From: Actinomycetota bacterium
Lineage (GTDB): Bacteria; Actinomycetota; Thermoleophilia; Gaiellales; Gaiellaceae
Assembly (NCBI GenBank): GCA_005883365.1
Contig: VAXA01000023.1
Location: 1 to 13,624, forward strand
Direction: 5' to 3'
DNA: 13,624 nucleotides
Shown here: in pieces, positions 13,428-13,624 of the stretch
Position numbering within the stretch: position 1 is the stretch's first letter
Layout: each line of letters begins with the position of its first letter
Position numbers and translations under genes: made by a program
The notes under the pieces: generated by a model
What the model was told of the DNA's origin: nothing
Database searches by the model: none
Seen by the model: only the letters and a program-made list of their open reading frames with translations

Positions 13428-13624
13428 TACTGCGACTTCATCGCCCGCTCGACGGCTTCCTGCTCCTCGGGCGAGAGCGAGATTGCGGCGCGGCCCTCGT
13501 CGAGCTCCTTGACGTAGATCCTCGCGTAGTCCCGCCCCTGGATTGCGCTCAGGACGACGCCACTGCGCGAGGCGTCGAGCAATGCGACCGAGGCGGACTG
13601 GTGCCCGCCCGTGTTCTCGTACGC
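13427..13624 (-). CDS. DUF4446 family protein, C-terminal part (cut by window edge)
   Basis: The last 65 residues are in the window. They read AYENTGGHQSASVALLDASR, then GVVLSAIQGRDYARIYVKEL and end LSPEEQEAVERAMKSQ. The pattern 'SVALLD...GVV.t.i.gR...R.Y.K......LS.EE..A' is the C-terminal half of DUF4446, a small family whose full-length members usually have one N-terminal transmembrane helix and a coiled-coil. The function is unknown. The gene ends with two TAG codons in tandem (13429-13427 and 13426-13424) followed by a hairpin. The HNH gene follows 34 bases later on the same strand. Confidence 0.85.
   Translation of the reverse strand, partial: AYENTGGHQSASVALLDASRSGVVLSAIQGRDYARIYVKELDEGRAAISLSPEEQEAVERAMKSQ

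Noticed and set aside
1..13624. CRISPR arrays, tRNA or rRNA genes, insertion sequences, att sites
   Set aside because: I found no regularly spaced repeats, tRNA-like cloverleaf, transposase, integrase or terminal inverted repeats on reading both strands.

Overview
The window is very GC-rich (about 70% by eye) and densely packed on both strands, with many 4-base ATGA, GTGA or CTGA gene overlaps and several GTG, TTG or even CTG starts. These traits, a split-type Mrp antiporter operon, an AcnA-type aconitase and promoters that fit leaderless transcription suggest an actinobacterium, most likely a deep-branching Thermoleophilia-like lineage (Gaiellales/Solirubrobacterales). That assignment is inference; there is no rRNA or other marker gene to confirm it. 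I see no mobile element, tRNA, CRISPR array or phage gene.

Layout. (1) Bases 1-1350, minus strand: an mrp/mnh-type cation/proton antiporter operon in the order E, F, G, DUF4040 protein, B (cut by the window edge). (2) 1407-4571, plus: an aconitase gene that is interrupted by a frameshift at 1893 (about 50-60 bases appear to be missing) and has no visible start codon, followed 8 bases later by a small P-loop kinase. A 14-bp perfect hairpin lies between this kinase and the next, convergent gene. (3) 4661-5584, minus: a secreted cupredoxin-fold protein with extra Ig-like domains and apparently incomplete copper ligands. (4) 5717-8265, plus: a TPP riboswitch followed by a CytX-like (hydroxymethylpyrimidine) permease, a PfkB-family sugar/HMP-type kinase and a short BNR/Asp-box protein, all overlapping. 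(5) 8273-10055, minus: a PhzF-family isomerase, a FlaR/adenylate-kinase-like P-loop protein and a small lipoprotein, again overlapping. (6) 10099-12136, plus: an ABC-2 exporter pair (ATPase and permease) and a 117-residue protein of unknown function. (7) 12139-13624, minus: a DUF4446 protein (cut by the window edge), an HNH endonuclease and a SIMPL-domain (DUF541) exported protein.

How the genes work together. The clearest functional unit is the thiamine-controlled one. The riboswitch should shut off pyrimidine-precursor uptake (CytX) when thiamine pyrophosphate is plentiful. The PfkB kinase, translationally overlapping the permease, is a candidate to phosphorylate the imported precursor. The BNR protein at the end of that operon has no obvious role there. 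The 43-base gap between phzF and the ABC transporter carries two back-to-back -10 elements placed so that both mRNAs would start at or near their start codons. No clear new defence or biosynthetic system is visible. The items most worth a second look are the disrupted aconitase, the cytX-pfkB-BNR unit with its directly sequestered ribosome-binding site, and the ligand-poor cupredoxin.
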